Part shown: positions 6,834 to 14,684 of the stretch, piece after piece
Layout of the letters: each line of letters begins with the position of its first letter
Numbering within the stretch: position 1 is the first letter of the stretch
Translations under genes and position numbers: made by a program
DNA from: DAOUFU01 sp034429275
GTDB taxonomy: Bacteria; Chloroflexota; Anaerolineae; Aggregatilineales; Aggregatilineaceae
DNA: 21,158 nt
NCBI GenBank assembly: GCA_034429275.1
Contig: DAOUFU010000063.1
Span: 1-21,158, forward strand
Direction: 5' to 3'
Notes under the pieces: generated by a model
Seen by the model: only the letters and a program-made list of their open reading frames with translations
The model's database searches: none
What the model was told of the DNA's origin: nothing

Positions 6834-8711
6834 ATGGCTCAGATCACATTTCGCGAACGGTTGGCGCAGGACAAAACCATTCTGCTCGATGGGGCGATGG
6901 GCACCATGCTGCACGCAATACAGCACATGCCCATCAATACCTGTTTCGACCAACTCAATATCACCAACCCAGGCGTCGTGGCAGACATCCACCGCCGATA
7001 CATTGAGGCCGGAGCCGAGATCATCGAAACCAACACGTTCAGCGCCAATATCTACAAGCTGGCCGAATGGGGTCTGCAAGACAACTGTGCCGCCATCAAC
7101 CGGGCAGGCGTAGACCTGGCCCGCAAAGTCATCGACAGCACCTTCCGCCGCGATGTTTTCCTGGCCGGTTCGGTAGGGCCTATCGGGCTGCGTATGGCCC
7201 CCTTTGGTCGTCTCACGCCCGAAGACGCCGCCCATGCTTTTCACATCCAGGTAGGCGCGCTGATCGAAGCAGGGGTGGACCTGCTGCTGTTCGAGACATT
7301 TACCGACCTGCGCGAGATGGAGCAAGCTGTGAACGCTGCCCGCGCGATTGACCCGGCGGTGCCGATCATCGCCCAGATGACCTTCAACCGCGATGATCGC
7401 ACCTTGCTGGGCAATACGCCGGCCCAGGTCGCCCACAGCCTGCGCGAACTCCAGGTAGATGTGATCGGAGTCAATTGCAGCGGTGGCCCGGCTCAACTGC
7501 TGCGAATCATTCAGTTGATGCACCGCGCCGAACCGGGTGCTCGCCTGTCGGTTGTACCCAATGCCGGTTGGCCCGAAATGGCCGGTGGGCGAGTCATGTA
7601 CCCGGCCACACCCGATTATTTTGGCGAATATGCGCTGGCCTTTCAGGATGCCGGAGCATGTATCGTGGGGGGATGCTGCGGCACCACCCCCGATCATATT
7701 CGCCACATGCGCGCCGCCCTCGACGACCCCGCCCGTCCTCATCCAACCCTGGTCACCGTGCGCGAGCCGGATGACCCGGATATCGAAAACGTCGTCGAAC
7801 AACCCACCCTGCTGGCGCGCAAACTCGCCGCCCGCCAGTTTGTGGTCACTGTAGAGATGCCGCCGCCACGCAGCTTCACTGCCCAAAAGGTGATCGCTTC
7901 TGCCGAACTGTTACGCGAAGCCGGGGTGGATTTTATCAACGTCTCCGACAGCCCAATGGCCCGGATGCGTATGAGTCCCTGGGCGGTCTGCCACCTGATC
8001 CAGCACCATGTGGGCCTGGAAACGGTGCTGCACTTCCCCACGCGTGGGCGAAATCTGCTCCGCGTGCAGGGCGATTTGCTGGCCGCACACGCGCTTCAGG
8101 TGCGCAATATCTTTGTGGTCATGGGCGATCCAACTATCATCGGCGATTATCCAGATTCATTCGACACCCACGACATTGTGCCCACCAGCCTGCTCGCATT
8201 GATCAAGCACAACCTGAACACCGGCATCGACCAGGCAGGGAACTCGATTGGCCAACCAACCTCATTCCAGGCGGGTTGTGCACTTAACCTCAATGCACCT
8301 GAAATCGACCGCGAGGTCAAGCTGCTACACAAAAAAATCGACAATGGGGCCGACTTCGCCTTGACTCAACCGGTATTTGATCCCGCGGTGCTCGAACGCT
8401 TCCTCGAAGCCTATGCTGCCGAATATGGGCCGCTCACCTTGCCGGTGCTGGTCGGGATTTTGCCCCTGTTCGGTACACGTCACGCGCGCTTTTTACACAA
8501 CGAGGTGCCCGGCATTATCATCCCCGAAGCAATCCAGCAGCGCATAGAAGATGCCGGGGACCAGGCCCCTTATGAAGGGGTACGCATCGCCCAGGAACTG
8601 CTGCTCCAGATGAAACCCCTGGCGCAAGGTGTCTACTTGATGCCCGCCTTCGGGCGATATGACCTGGCCGCAAGTGTGGTTGATGTATTGGAGCGCACAC
8701 CATCTCGCTAA
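6834..8711 (+). CDS. Bifunctional homocysteine S-methyltransferase / 5,10-methylenetetrahydrofolate reductase
   Basis: A 625-residue fusion like Bacillus YitJ. Residues ~1-295 are a homocysteine S-methyltransferase domain with the zinc cysteine set C215 (NCSGG) and C281/C282 (GGCCGTTPDH). Residues ~330-620 are a flavin-dependent MTHFR domain (TVEMPPPRS with the conserved Glu; FVVMGDPTIIGDYP). The reductase half makes 5-methyl-THF, the co-substrate of the neighbouring MetH. The N-terminal half may use an alternative methyl donor such as S-methylmethionine or SAM, or pass homocysteine to MetH; the sequence does not decide. The gene starts 15 bases after the metH stop with GGGAG at 6819-6823, so the two are translated from one mRNA under the SAM riboswitch. 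A terminator follows 21 bases after the stop. Confidence 0.93.
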   Translation: MAQITFRERLAQDKTILLDGAMGTMLHAIQHMPINTCFDQLNITNPGVVADIHRRYIEAGAEIIETNTFSANIYKLAEWGLQDNCAAINRAGVDLARKVIDSTFRRDVFLAGSVGPIGLRMAPFGRLTPEDAAHAFHIQVGALIEAGVDLLLFETFTDLREMEQAVNAARAIDPAVPIIAQMTFNRDDRTLLGNTPAQVAHSLRELQVDVIGVNCSGGPAQLLRIIQLMHRAEPGARLSVVPNAGWPEMAGGRVMYPATPDYFGEYALAFQDAGACIVGGCCGTTPDHIRHMRAALDDPARPHPTLVTVREPDDPDIENVVEQPTLLARKLAARQFVVTVEMPPPRSFTAQKVIASAELLREAGVDFINVSDSPMARMRMSPWAVCHLIQHHVGLETVLHFPTRGRNLLRVQGDLLAAHALQVRNIFVVMGDPTIIGDYPDSFDTHDIVPTSLLALIKHNLNTGIDQAGNSIGQPTSFQAGCALNLNAPEIDREVKLLHKKIDNGADFALTQPVFDPAVLERFLEAYAAEYGPLTLPVLVGILPLFGTRHARFLHNEVPGIIIPEAIQQRIEDAGDQAPYEGVRIAQELLLQMKPLAQGVYLMPAFGRYDLAASVVDVLERTPSR

Positions 8712-8732
8712 TCGCAGGTGTATCTCGACGCG

Positions 8733-8768
8733 CAGCCCGGTGTTATCTTTGGCACCGGGCTGTTTTGT
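8733..8768 (+). terminator. Intrinsic terminator of the metH operon
   Basis: A perfect 10-bp stem, CAGCCCGGTG (8733-8742) with CACCGGGCTG (8753-8762), has a 10-base loop and is followed directly by TTTTGT. It lies 21 bases after the fusion gene's stop and separates the methionine operon from the lipoprotein/MFS operon. Confidence 0.85.
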
Positions 8769-8878
8769 GGTGGTATCATGAAGGCTTGCACAAGGAAACG
8801 GCGCAACACACCGTAGCTCGATAACGTACTATCCAATGTACTCACCACCAGACGGTGTGCATAAGGGAGACAGATTTT

Positions 8879-9631
8879 ATGCGACAACGATGGACCATCA
8901 TCTTGCTGCTGATCGCGGCAAGTGTGCTTGCAGCGTGTGGCGGCGACGATAGCAAGACCGATACCCCCCTGCCCGGACCACGCCCCTTGCTCGAAAGCGC
9001 TGCCGCCCAAATCCAGGCGGCGTCTACCTTTGGTCTCGAAATTGATGTGGACGGCTATCCCGTCACCATCGACGTCGGCGATCTGGGCACGTTTTCTAAC
9101 CTGAGCCTGGGTGTCAGTTATGCCAACGGTGTCTTCCAGGCCCCGGACCGCCTGCGAGCCGATGTGGATATCACCGTGCAAACCTTGACCGCCCAGGTTC
9201 AGTTGATTGCCATTGATTATGATCACTATCTGCGCAGCGACATCATCACCCTGGGACGCTGGATCAACGCGGAACTCATTCCCGGATTCAGCCCGGCTTC
9301 ACTTCAGGCACCCGAAGGTGGCATTGCCCAGGCGCTCAATTCGGTCACCGAACTATCTATGGTGGACCAGACCGACCTGGACGGCCTGGGAGTCTACCAC
9401 CTAAGCGGGCAAGTCGAGGCCGAAAAAATCAACTCGTTGACCTTTGGCCTCATCCGCACTCAAAGCGGACTACTGGGCATCGATGTGTACATTTTGACCG
9501 ACTCGAAGTTGATCGAGCGGGTTGTGCTGCACGAGCCGGCTCCCGAAGGCGCTGACCCTGGTGAAACCACCTGGACGATCACCTTCAAAGACTACAACGC
9601 GGACATCACGATTACTGCGCCGGAAAACTGA
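8879..9631 (+). CDS. LppX/LprG-family lipoprotein
   Basis: A 250-residue exported lipoprotein. The signal peptide RQRWTIILLLIAASVLAAC ends in the lipobox LAAC with C20 as the lipidated cysteine, followed by GGDDSK. The mature part has alternating beta strands and short helices typical of the LppX_LprAFG fold (LESAAAQIQAASTFGLEIDV at the start and TWTITFKDYNADITITAP at the end), which in mycobacteria binds di- and triacylated lipids in a hydrophobic pocket. The ATG at 8879 has GGGAG about 10 bases upstream; an in-frame GTG at 8855 would place eight extra residues before the signal peptide. It is followed 2 bases later by an MFS exporter, matching the mycobacterial lprG-Rv1410c arrangement, so a lipid hand-over role is inferred. 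I found no convincing promoter in 8769-8860. Confidence 0.82.
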   Translation: MRQRWTIILLLIAASVLAACGGDDSKTDTPLPGPRPLLESAAAQIQAASTFGLEIDVDGYPVTIDVGDLGTFSNLSLGVSYANGVFQAPDRLRADVDITVQTLTAQVQLIAIDYDHYLRSDIITLGRWINAELIPGFSPASLQAPEGGIAQALNSVTELSMVDQTDLDGLGVYHLSGQVEAEKINSLTFGLIRTQSGLLGIDVYILTDSKLIERVVLHEPAPEGADPGETTWTITFKDYNADITITAPEN

Positions 9632-9633
9632 CC

Positions 9634-11376
9634 ATGACTTCTTCCACCACATCGGATCACCACCGCGCCCCCTGGCTGGTGCTGGCGGTTGTCTGCCTGC
9701 CCGTGTTCATCGGCGCGTTGGACCTGACCATCATTTCAGCCGTCCTGCCCGAAGTGATCCTCAGCCTCAAGCTGCCGGTTAAAGAGTACCTCGATCAGGC
9801 GTCTTGGGCAGTGAACGGGTATTTGCTGGCCTATGCCATCAGCATGACTTTCACCGGGCGGCTTTCGGACTTGTTCGGTCGCCGTGTGATCTATATCGGC
9901 TGCCTGGTCATCTTCATGGTAGGGTCCTACCTGGTTACCGCCTATGACAATGCGACCCTCAACAGCTGGATCGCTCGTTTCTACAACAACGTGCTCAACG
10001 AGCGTCCGCCGCGCCTTGAAGAACGGCATCTCTACCTGGTCATCGTGGGCCGCATCGTGCAGGCATTGGGCGCGGGTGCGATGGTGCCAGTCACCATCGC
10101 ACTGGCCGGGGACCTGTTTCCCCCTGCCAAACGCGCCAAGCCGCTCGGCGTGATCGGCGCAGTGGATACACTGGGCTGGGTGCTGGGACATCTTTATGGC
10201 GGGGTCATGGTTCGGCTGTTCGGCCAGCATGGTGATCAGATCGTCGACTTTTTTGACCGCCTGGGCCTTTCCTTCGGTCACCCGAACTGGGAAACCCTGT
10301 TCCTGCTCAATATTCCGATCAGCGCATTGGCTCTGGTAGGGGCGTGGTGGGCGCTGCGGACTGTACCTCAGCCGCACAGCAGGGGCCGCTTCGATCTGGT
10401 CGGCACTGTGCTGATAGTCCTGGCGCTCACCGGCCTGAATCTTGGCCTGGGCACCAGTCCCGAAGCCGCCGCTGGGGCATCCAGCTTCGAAGAACTCAAA
10501 GGCACCACCACCAGCTACAGCGCCTATTTCCTGGTAGGTGCAGCCATCGCCTTCCTGCTGTTCCTGCTGGTCGAAGCCTACGTGCGCGATCCCCTGGTGC
10601 CGCTGAAGCTGTTCCACAACCGCAATTTTGCTTCTGCCTCGGCCACCAACCTGGTTGTTGGGTTCTGCCTTGCCATCGGCCTGGTGAGCGCCCCTCTGCT
10701 GGTCAATTTCCGCGTGGACAGTCCCACCAGCGATGAGGTACAAAAGGCTGCCTATATCGCCGGGTTGTTGCTCTCTGGTCTCACCGTGCCGATGGCCCTG
10801 GCAGCCATCCCCGGCGGCTGGTTTAGCGATCGGTTTGGGTATCGAGTTCCGACCGTCGGAGGCATGATGCTGGCAGCGATTGGATTCGCTGCGGCGGGCC
10901 TGGTCTGGACTGAAGATACACCCTATTGGCTCATGGGCCTGCAAATGGCAGTGATCGGCGTGGGCCTGGGGCTGACCATCTCCCCAATCAGCACTGCTGG
11001 CATCAACTCCACCACCGATCAACAGCGCGGTGTGGCCTCCGCCTTGATTTTGATCTTGCGGCTGGTCGGCATGACTCTGGCTATCTCGTCACTAACCATC
11101 TATGCGCTTGACCGGTTTGATGTGTTGGTCGCTCAATATCCCGTCCCCACCGAGGGCGATATCGAGCAGGTGCTGGCCGCTTCTGCCGATGCGAACCTCA
11201 AGGCAGCGGTAGATGTCATCAATGAGCTGCTCCTTATTGGTGCCGCGATCAGCACGCTCGGCCTGATTTTCGCGCTCCCCCTACGCGGTGGACAGAACCG
11301 CCCCGACCCAATCCGTACGCCGCACAGCCCGGCGATGCCGTCGCCGGAAATCCCTGCTGCCCGGCCCGATTTTTGA
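9634..11376 (+). CDS. MFS exporter, 14-TM DHA2/P55-like, partner of the LprG-like lipoprotein
   Basis: A 580-residue major facilitator protein with about 14 membrane segments. TM1 carries the GALDLTIISAVLP motif with D30, equivalent to the conserved TM1 aspartate of the DHA2 group. Motif A is GRLSDLFGRR (75-84), and motif B begins RIVQALGAGA near 138. In motif C (GAVDTLGWVLGHLYGG) a His replaces the usual Pro of GPxxGG. Loops predicted to face outside are unusually long between TM3 and TM4 (~102-135) and TM5 and TM6 (~195-220). The start lies 2 bases after the lipoprotein stop, with GGAA a few bases upstream, suggesting translational coupling. By analogy to mycobacterial P55 it may export lipids with the lipoprotein; drug efflux is the alternative. 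It ends in a Pro-rich cytosolic tail whose codons form the terminator stem. Confidence 0.88.
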   Translation: MTSSTTSDHHRAPWLVLAVVCLPVFIGALDLTIISAVLPEVILSLKLPVKEYLDQASWAVNGYLLAYAISMTFTGRLSDLFGRRVIYIGCLVIFMVGSYLVTAYDNATLNSWIARFYNNVLNERPPRLEERHLYLVIVGRIVQALGAGAMVPVTIALAGDLFPPAKRAKPLGVIGAVDTLGWVLGHLYGGVMVRLFGQHGDQIVDFFDRLGLSFGHPNWETLFLLNIPISALALVGAWWALRTVPQPHSRGRFDLVGTVLIVLALTGLNLGLGTSPEAAAGASSFEELKGTTTSYSAYFLVGAAIAFLLFLLVEAYVRDPLVPLKLFHNRNFASASATNLVVGFCLAIGLVSAPLLVNFRVDSPTSDEVQKAAYIAGLLLSGLTVPMALAAIPGGWFSDRFGYRVPTVGGMMLAAIGFAAAGLVWTEDTPYWLMGLQMAVIGVGLGLTISPISTAGINSTTDQQRGVASALILILRLVGMTLAISSLTIYALDRFDVLVAQYPVPTEGDIEQVLAASADANLKAAVDVINELLLIGAAISTLGLIFALPLRGGQNRPDPIRTPHSPAMPSPEIPAARPDF

Positions 11377-11395
11377 CCGGGCAGCAGGGAATTAT
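11351..11395 (+). terminator. Terminator overlapping the exporter's stop codon
   Basis: A perfect 14-bp stem, TCCCTGCTGCCCGG (11351-11364) with CCGGGCAGCAGGGA (11377-11390), encloses a 12-base loop that ends with the TGA stop (11374-11376). The 5' arm is coding sequence for the last residues of the MFS protein. The following ATTATTTG is only moderately T-rich. Confidence 0.7.
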
Positions 11396-11424
11396 TTGTG
11401 AACCCTCTCGCCCACCCCTATAAT
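11396..11424 (+). promoter_or_regulatory. Promoter of the REC-like/GAF gene
   Basis: TTGTGA (11396-11401) and a perfect TATAAT (11419-11424) are separated by 17 bases. The -10 is framed by CCCC before and GGGGGG after, an unusual GC-rich inverted frame that would make the melting region part of a small hairpin. Predicted initiation is near 11431, with a leader of about 37 bases before the ATG at 11468. The promoter starts immediately after the previous operon's terminator. Confidence 0.6.
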
Positions 11425-11467
11425 GGGGGGCATAATAGCGCTTCTCACAAACCGGCGATAAGGGACT

Positions 11468-12319
11468 ATGGCAGAAGGTTTGATTCATGTGCTGGCGGCG
11501 ATTCCGTTGGTTTCTATCGTGCGTTATCGCGAAAATTTGAGCAAAGACCCCCAGATTTCGCTCACTCTGGTCACCAGCGAGAGTGAGACTCGGCAAAAAT
11601 TGAACGACGCGGGGCACAGAGTCGATGTCCTGGTCGTCGACAATGCGAGGGCAGAGGTCTACTCGCTGGTCCGGGAACTTCGCCAGACCTATCCGCGCCT
11701 GCTCATCATTACCGTTGATGAAGAGGCCGATTTTGGAATGCCCGGCCACGCCGATGAAATCTCGACTACGCCCTTCGTGAACGACGACCTGCTGCGGCGC
11801 ATCAAACGTCTGCCCGAGGAACGCAGCCTGCAACCCCTGCGAGCCGATGCGCTGCCTCCCGTCCGGCAGTTCGCCAAATCGCTGCGCAAAACCGCGCCCG
11901 GAAAGTCCAAGCAGCAGGCCGCCGTTGAAGCCATCAAGGAATTAGGGTACGACAATGTCGCGTTCTATACCCACCTGCCCACAACCCCGCCCGAACTCAA
12001 GCTCAGCGCACAAGTTGGCCCCAATGCGCTCACGACGATCGCCCCGCAGAAACAACTGTATGGCGAAAGCCTGCTGGGATGGGTCGGTGAAAATGGCCAG
12101 AGCCGGATTGTGTCGCCCCCTGATGAACTCAATCCCCCTTTTATCAAACAACAACGCCTGGGGTCGGGCGCAGGGGTGCCCGTTGGAAGTAGTATGCGGT
12201 TTGGAGTGATCTTCGCCTGCCGCGAGCAACCCAACGCGATTACTCAGCAGAATGTGCTTATGCTGGAGTTGATCAGCGCCCAACTCGCCAGCGCCCTGGC
12301 CAAAGAGACACGTCCGTGA
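11468..12319 (+). CDS. Receiver-like plus GAF domain protein without output domain
   Basis: A 283-residue soluble protein. Residues ~1-118 look like a CheY-type receiver fold: VDVLVVDNARAEVYSLVRELRQTYPRLLIITVD has the beta3 aspartate position followed by the usual helix. However, the N-terminal acidic pair is absent and the conserved lysine is not clear, so it may be a pseudo-receiver. Residues ~140-280 form a GAF-like domain (QQAAVEAIKELGYDNVAFYTH, GESLLGWVGENGQSRIV, LGSGAGVPV, FGVIFAC and a closing helix VLMLELISAQLASALA), a fold that binds small ligands or mediates dimerisation. There is no DNA-binding, kinase or cyclic-di-GMP output. The AGGG ribosome-binding site at 11461-11464 is very close to the ATG. 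The M14 hydrolase gene follows after 52 bases on the same strand. Confidence 0.65.
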   Translation: MAEGLIHVLAAIPLVSIVRYRENLSKDPQISLTLVTSESETRQKLNDAGHRVDVLVVDNARAEVYSLVRELRQTYPRLLIITVDEEADFGMPGHADEISTTPFVNDDLLRRIKRLPEERSLQPLRADALPPVRQFAKSLRKTAPGKSKQQAAVEAIKELGYDNVAFYTHLPTTPPELKLSAQVGPNALTTIAPQKQLYGESLLGWVGENGQSRIVSPPDELNPPFIKQQRLGSGAGVPVGSSMRFGVIFACREQPNAITQQNVLMLELISAQLASALAKETRP

Positions 12320-12371
12320 GCCGGGTGGTCGATCGCGCCTTCCACCGCGTCCACCGGAGTCATTATCCGTC

Positions 12372-13490
12372 ATGCCGAAATCCATCACCATCGGAACTGC
12401 CCGCAGCAAGCCCGGCAAGATCGTTTACGGAGTCTTCGACGCACTGCCCCTGCCCACCGGCGGTAGCGATAGCCTGCCCGTCATCGTGGCCCAGGGTCGT
12501 AATGCCGACGGCCCGACTTTGTGGCTGACTGCCAATATTCACGGGGCAGAATACAACGGCACCGCCGCCATTCACGCGTTGATCACGCCCGATCTGGTCG
12601 CCCAGATGTCCGGCACCCTCGTCGCCATCCCGACCCTGAACCCTGCCGGGCTGCGCACTGCCCAGCGCAGTCCTTATTATTTGCACGGGCGCGACCCTAA
12701 CCGCCTGTTTCCCAGCCCGACTACCCTGCAGGGTGATCACGAGCCTTTCATCCAATCCGGCCTCGAAGCTGCTTATGTCAGGCTGTTCGAGCACATTCAG
12801 GCCACTGCCAGCTACCTGATCGACCTGCACGATTACGGGATCGAGTCGATCCCCTTCGTCTTTCGGGACCCCGTCTTTTATCATGAGCCGCGCGAGCGAT
12901 CGTCTGCCGAACGTTTGCAGCGCACTATCGGCGAAATGGTCCAGGCACTCGGCTTGACCGTGATCAATGAGTACGCATCAGCCGACTATCTGAAGCTCAA
13001 TTTGCACCGCTCGGTGAGTGGGTCCGTGCTCAACACGGCGCGGCTTCCGGCGGTCACCATCGAGCTTGGCGGCCAGCAGCGCGTGTGCAATCAACGCGTG
13101 CGCGCCGCCGTGCAGGCAGTTCACAATGTCATGCGCTGGGCGGGAATGCTGCCAGGCACGCCGGAGCCTATCAACGGTGTACCAGTGATCGACCTGGGTT
13201 ATCCGGTCCGCCGCACCACCTATCCGCGCGTTCCCACAGCCGGACTCGTCCAATACCTGGTGGAGCCCGGCGAACGTGTCGCCGCAGGCACGCCTCTCGC
13301 CCGGCTGGTCGATGTCTACGGACGCCCGGTCGGCAAGGATCACGGCCTGCTGCGTGCGGACCAGGACGGCTTCGTCATCGGTCTGTTTGCAGGAATCGCC
13401 GTTTTCCCCCAGGACGCGATCCTGGGTGTAGCCGTGCGCGATACCAACAGCCTCGTGATTCGCGTCCCCGCCTCAGAAATGGACCGATGA
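12372..13490 (+). CDS. M14-type zinc hydrolase, aspartoacylase/succinylglutamate desuccinylase family
   Basis: A 372-residue zinc-dependent amidohydrolase/carboxypeptidase-like protein. Zinc ligands are H57 and E60 in NIHGAEYNGT and H153 in LIDLHDYG. E231 in VTIELGG fits the catalytic glutamate, and DPNRLFPSP holds the conserved substrate-binding arginine region. After the catalytic domain, the C-terminal ~90 residues form a small beta-rich domain (GLVQYLVEPGERVAAGTPLARLVDVYG), a lipoyl/biotinyl-like barrel common in this family. Members release acyl groups from N-acyl amino acids or deacylate small peptides and metabolites; the substrate cannot be read here. No signal peptide is seen, so it is probably cytosolic. 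GGAG at 12356-12359 precedes the ATG by about 12 bases. Co-transcription with the upstream GAF gene is likely (52-base gap). Confidence 0.85.
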   Translation: MPKSITIGTARSKPGKIVYGVFDALPLPTGGSDSLPVIVAQGRNADGPTLWLTANIHGAEYNGTAAIHALITPDLVAQMSGTLVAIPTLNPAGLRTAQRSPYYLHGRDPNRLFPSPTTLQGDHEPFIQSGLEAAYVRLFEHIQATASYLIDLHDYGIESIPFVFRDPVFYHEPRERSSAERLQRTIGEMVQALGLTVINEYASADYLKLNLHRSVSGSVLNTARLPAVTIELGGQQRVCNQRVRAAVQAVHNVMRWAGMLPGTPEPINGVPVIDLGYPVRRTTYPRVPTAGLVQYLVEPGERVAAGTPLARLVDVYGRPVGKDHGLLRADQDGFVIGLFAGIAVFPQDAILGVAVRDTNSLVIRVPASEMDR

Positions 13491-13530
13491 CCTTTTCACG
13501 AATGCGCCTAAATGCCCCAGGCTAAGACTC

Positions 13531-13561
13531 AAAACCGCCGGATTCGTGCGCCAGCGGTTTC
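13531..13561. terminator. Weak bidirectional terminator between convergent genes
   Basis: A 7-bp perfect stem, AAACCGC (13532-13538) with GCGGTTT (13554-13560), has a 15-base loop. Read on the minus strand it ends GCGGTTTTGAG, so it could terminate the polysaccharide operon after rmlB. On the plus strand it would serve the M14 hydrolase gene. The short stem and long loop make it only a candidate. Confidence 0.4.
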
Positions 13562-13602
13562 GTTTACGAGATGTGTGTATCAGCGTATAGGCAGGCGTTG
13601 CG

Positions 13603-14637
13603 CTATTCGTTCGCGCCTGCTTGCGCCAGCCGCTCGGCATACTGCGCCTTATAATAAGTGAGATACTCGCCTGTTTTGATCTTGCGCCACCACCACTCAT
13701 TCTCCTGGTACCAGCGCACGGTTGCCGCCATCGCCTCTTCAAAGGTATGCTGCGGCGACCATCCCAATTCGGCACGAATGGCATCGTTAGTCAGCGCGTA
13801 CCGACGATCGTGACCGGGCCGGTCGGCCACATGCCGGATCAGGCTTTCGGGCTTGCCCAGCACATTGAGGATGAAGCGGGTCACTTCGATATTGTGCATC
13901 TCGTGTTCACCGCCCACATTGTAGATCGCACCCGGCGCACCCCGGTGCAGCACCAGATCGATCGCGTCGCAGTGATCATCCACATACAGCCAGTCGCGGA
14001 CCTGCATCCCATCGCCATACAACGGAAGCGGGCGGTCGTCGATGGCCTCGGTGATGAAAAACGGCGCGATCTTTTCCGGGTACTGATAAGGGCCGAAGGT
14101 ATTGCTTCCGCGCGTTACCGTTGTATGCATCCCATAAGTCACCCAATAGGCGCGCAGCATCATCTCGCCGCCCGCCTTGCTGGCCGCATATGGGCTGTTT
14201 GGCTGCAGCGGATCGCCCTCGCGGAAAAAACCCTCGTCAATCGAGCCATATACCTCGTCCGTACTGACATGGTGCATCCGCTTGATCCCCAACTGCCGCG
14301 CCTCGTCCAGCAGCGTATACACTCCGACGATGTCCGTCTGAATGAACGCGTCCGGGTCCAGAATGGACCGATCTACATGCGACTCGGCGGCGAAATTCAC
14401 AATCGCGTCGATCGAGTAGGTAGTCAACACGCGCCGAACCGTCTCACGGTGCGCGATATCGCCCTGTTCGAAGGCGTAATTGGGCGCATCCTTCACCGGC
14501 AGCAAATTATCCAGGTTCCCCGCATAGGTCAGCTTGTCGAGCACCACCAACCGGTACTGCGGATATTTCGCCACCATGCGGCGCACAAACGCGCTTCCGA
14601 TAAACCCTGCGCCGCCCGTCACTAGAATATTCTTCAT
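13603..14637 (-). CDS. rmlB: dTDP-glucose 4,6-dehydratase
   Basis: Converts dTDP-glucose to dTDP-4-keto-6-deoxyglucose, the precursor of rhamnose and other deoxysugars of surface polysaccharides. The 344-residue extended short-chain dehydrogenase has the NAD loop TGGAGFIG (residues 7-14), the catalytic triad region STDEVYG (T126, D127, E128) and YAASK (Y150, K154), plus the TRGSNTFGPYQYPEK substrate loop. These are diagnostic for RmlB and distinguish it from UDP-sugar epimerases. The ATG at 14637 (MKNILVTGG) has AAAGG about 9 bases upstream; an upstream in-frame ATG would add 23 residues that do not fit the family. It is the last gene of the six-gene minus-strand cluster. No rmlC or rmlD is present here, so the final sugar is unknown. 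Confidence 0.95.
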   Translation of the reverse strand: MKNILVTGGAGFIGSAFVRRMVAKYPQYRLVVLDKLTYAGNLDNLLPVKDAPNYAFEQGDIAHRETVRRVLTTYSIDAIVNFAAESHVDRSILDPDAFIQTDIVGVYTLLDEARQLGIKRMHHVSTDEVYGSIDEGFFREGDPLQPNSPYAASKAGGEMMLRAYWVTYGMHTTVTRGSNTFGPYQYPEKIAPFFITEAIDDRPLPLYGDGMQVRDWLYVDDHCDAIDLVLHRGAPGAIYNVGGEHEMHNIEVTRFILNVLGKPESLIRHVADRPGHDRRYALTNDAIRAELGWSPQHTFEEAMAATVRWYQENEWWWRKIKTGEYLTYYKAQYAERLAQAGANE

Positions 14638-14684
14638 CAGTGAATACCTTTCGATCTCGCCTGGCCCATCGCCAGCACTGGAAC

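Noticed and set aside
6699..7886. Long minus-strand open frame over the metH/fusion junction (395 codons)
   Set aside because: It spans two well-supported plus-strand genes and mirrors their codons; no independent start signal.
9736..11022. Minus-strand open frame of 428 codons across the MFS gene
   Set aside because: The composition (very rich in Gln, His, Gly and Asp) is the mirror of hydrophobic membrane codons; antisense shadow.
13621..14625. Plus-strand open frame of 334 codons over rmlB
   Set aside because: It is antisense to diagnostic RmlB motifs; shadow.
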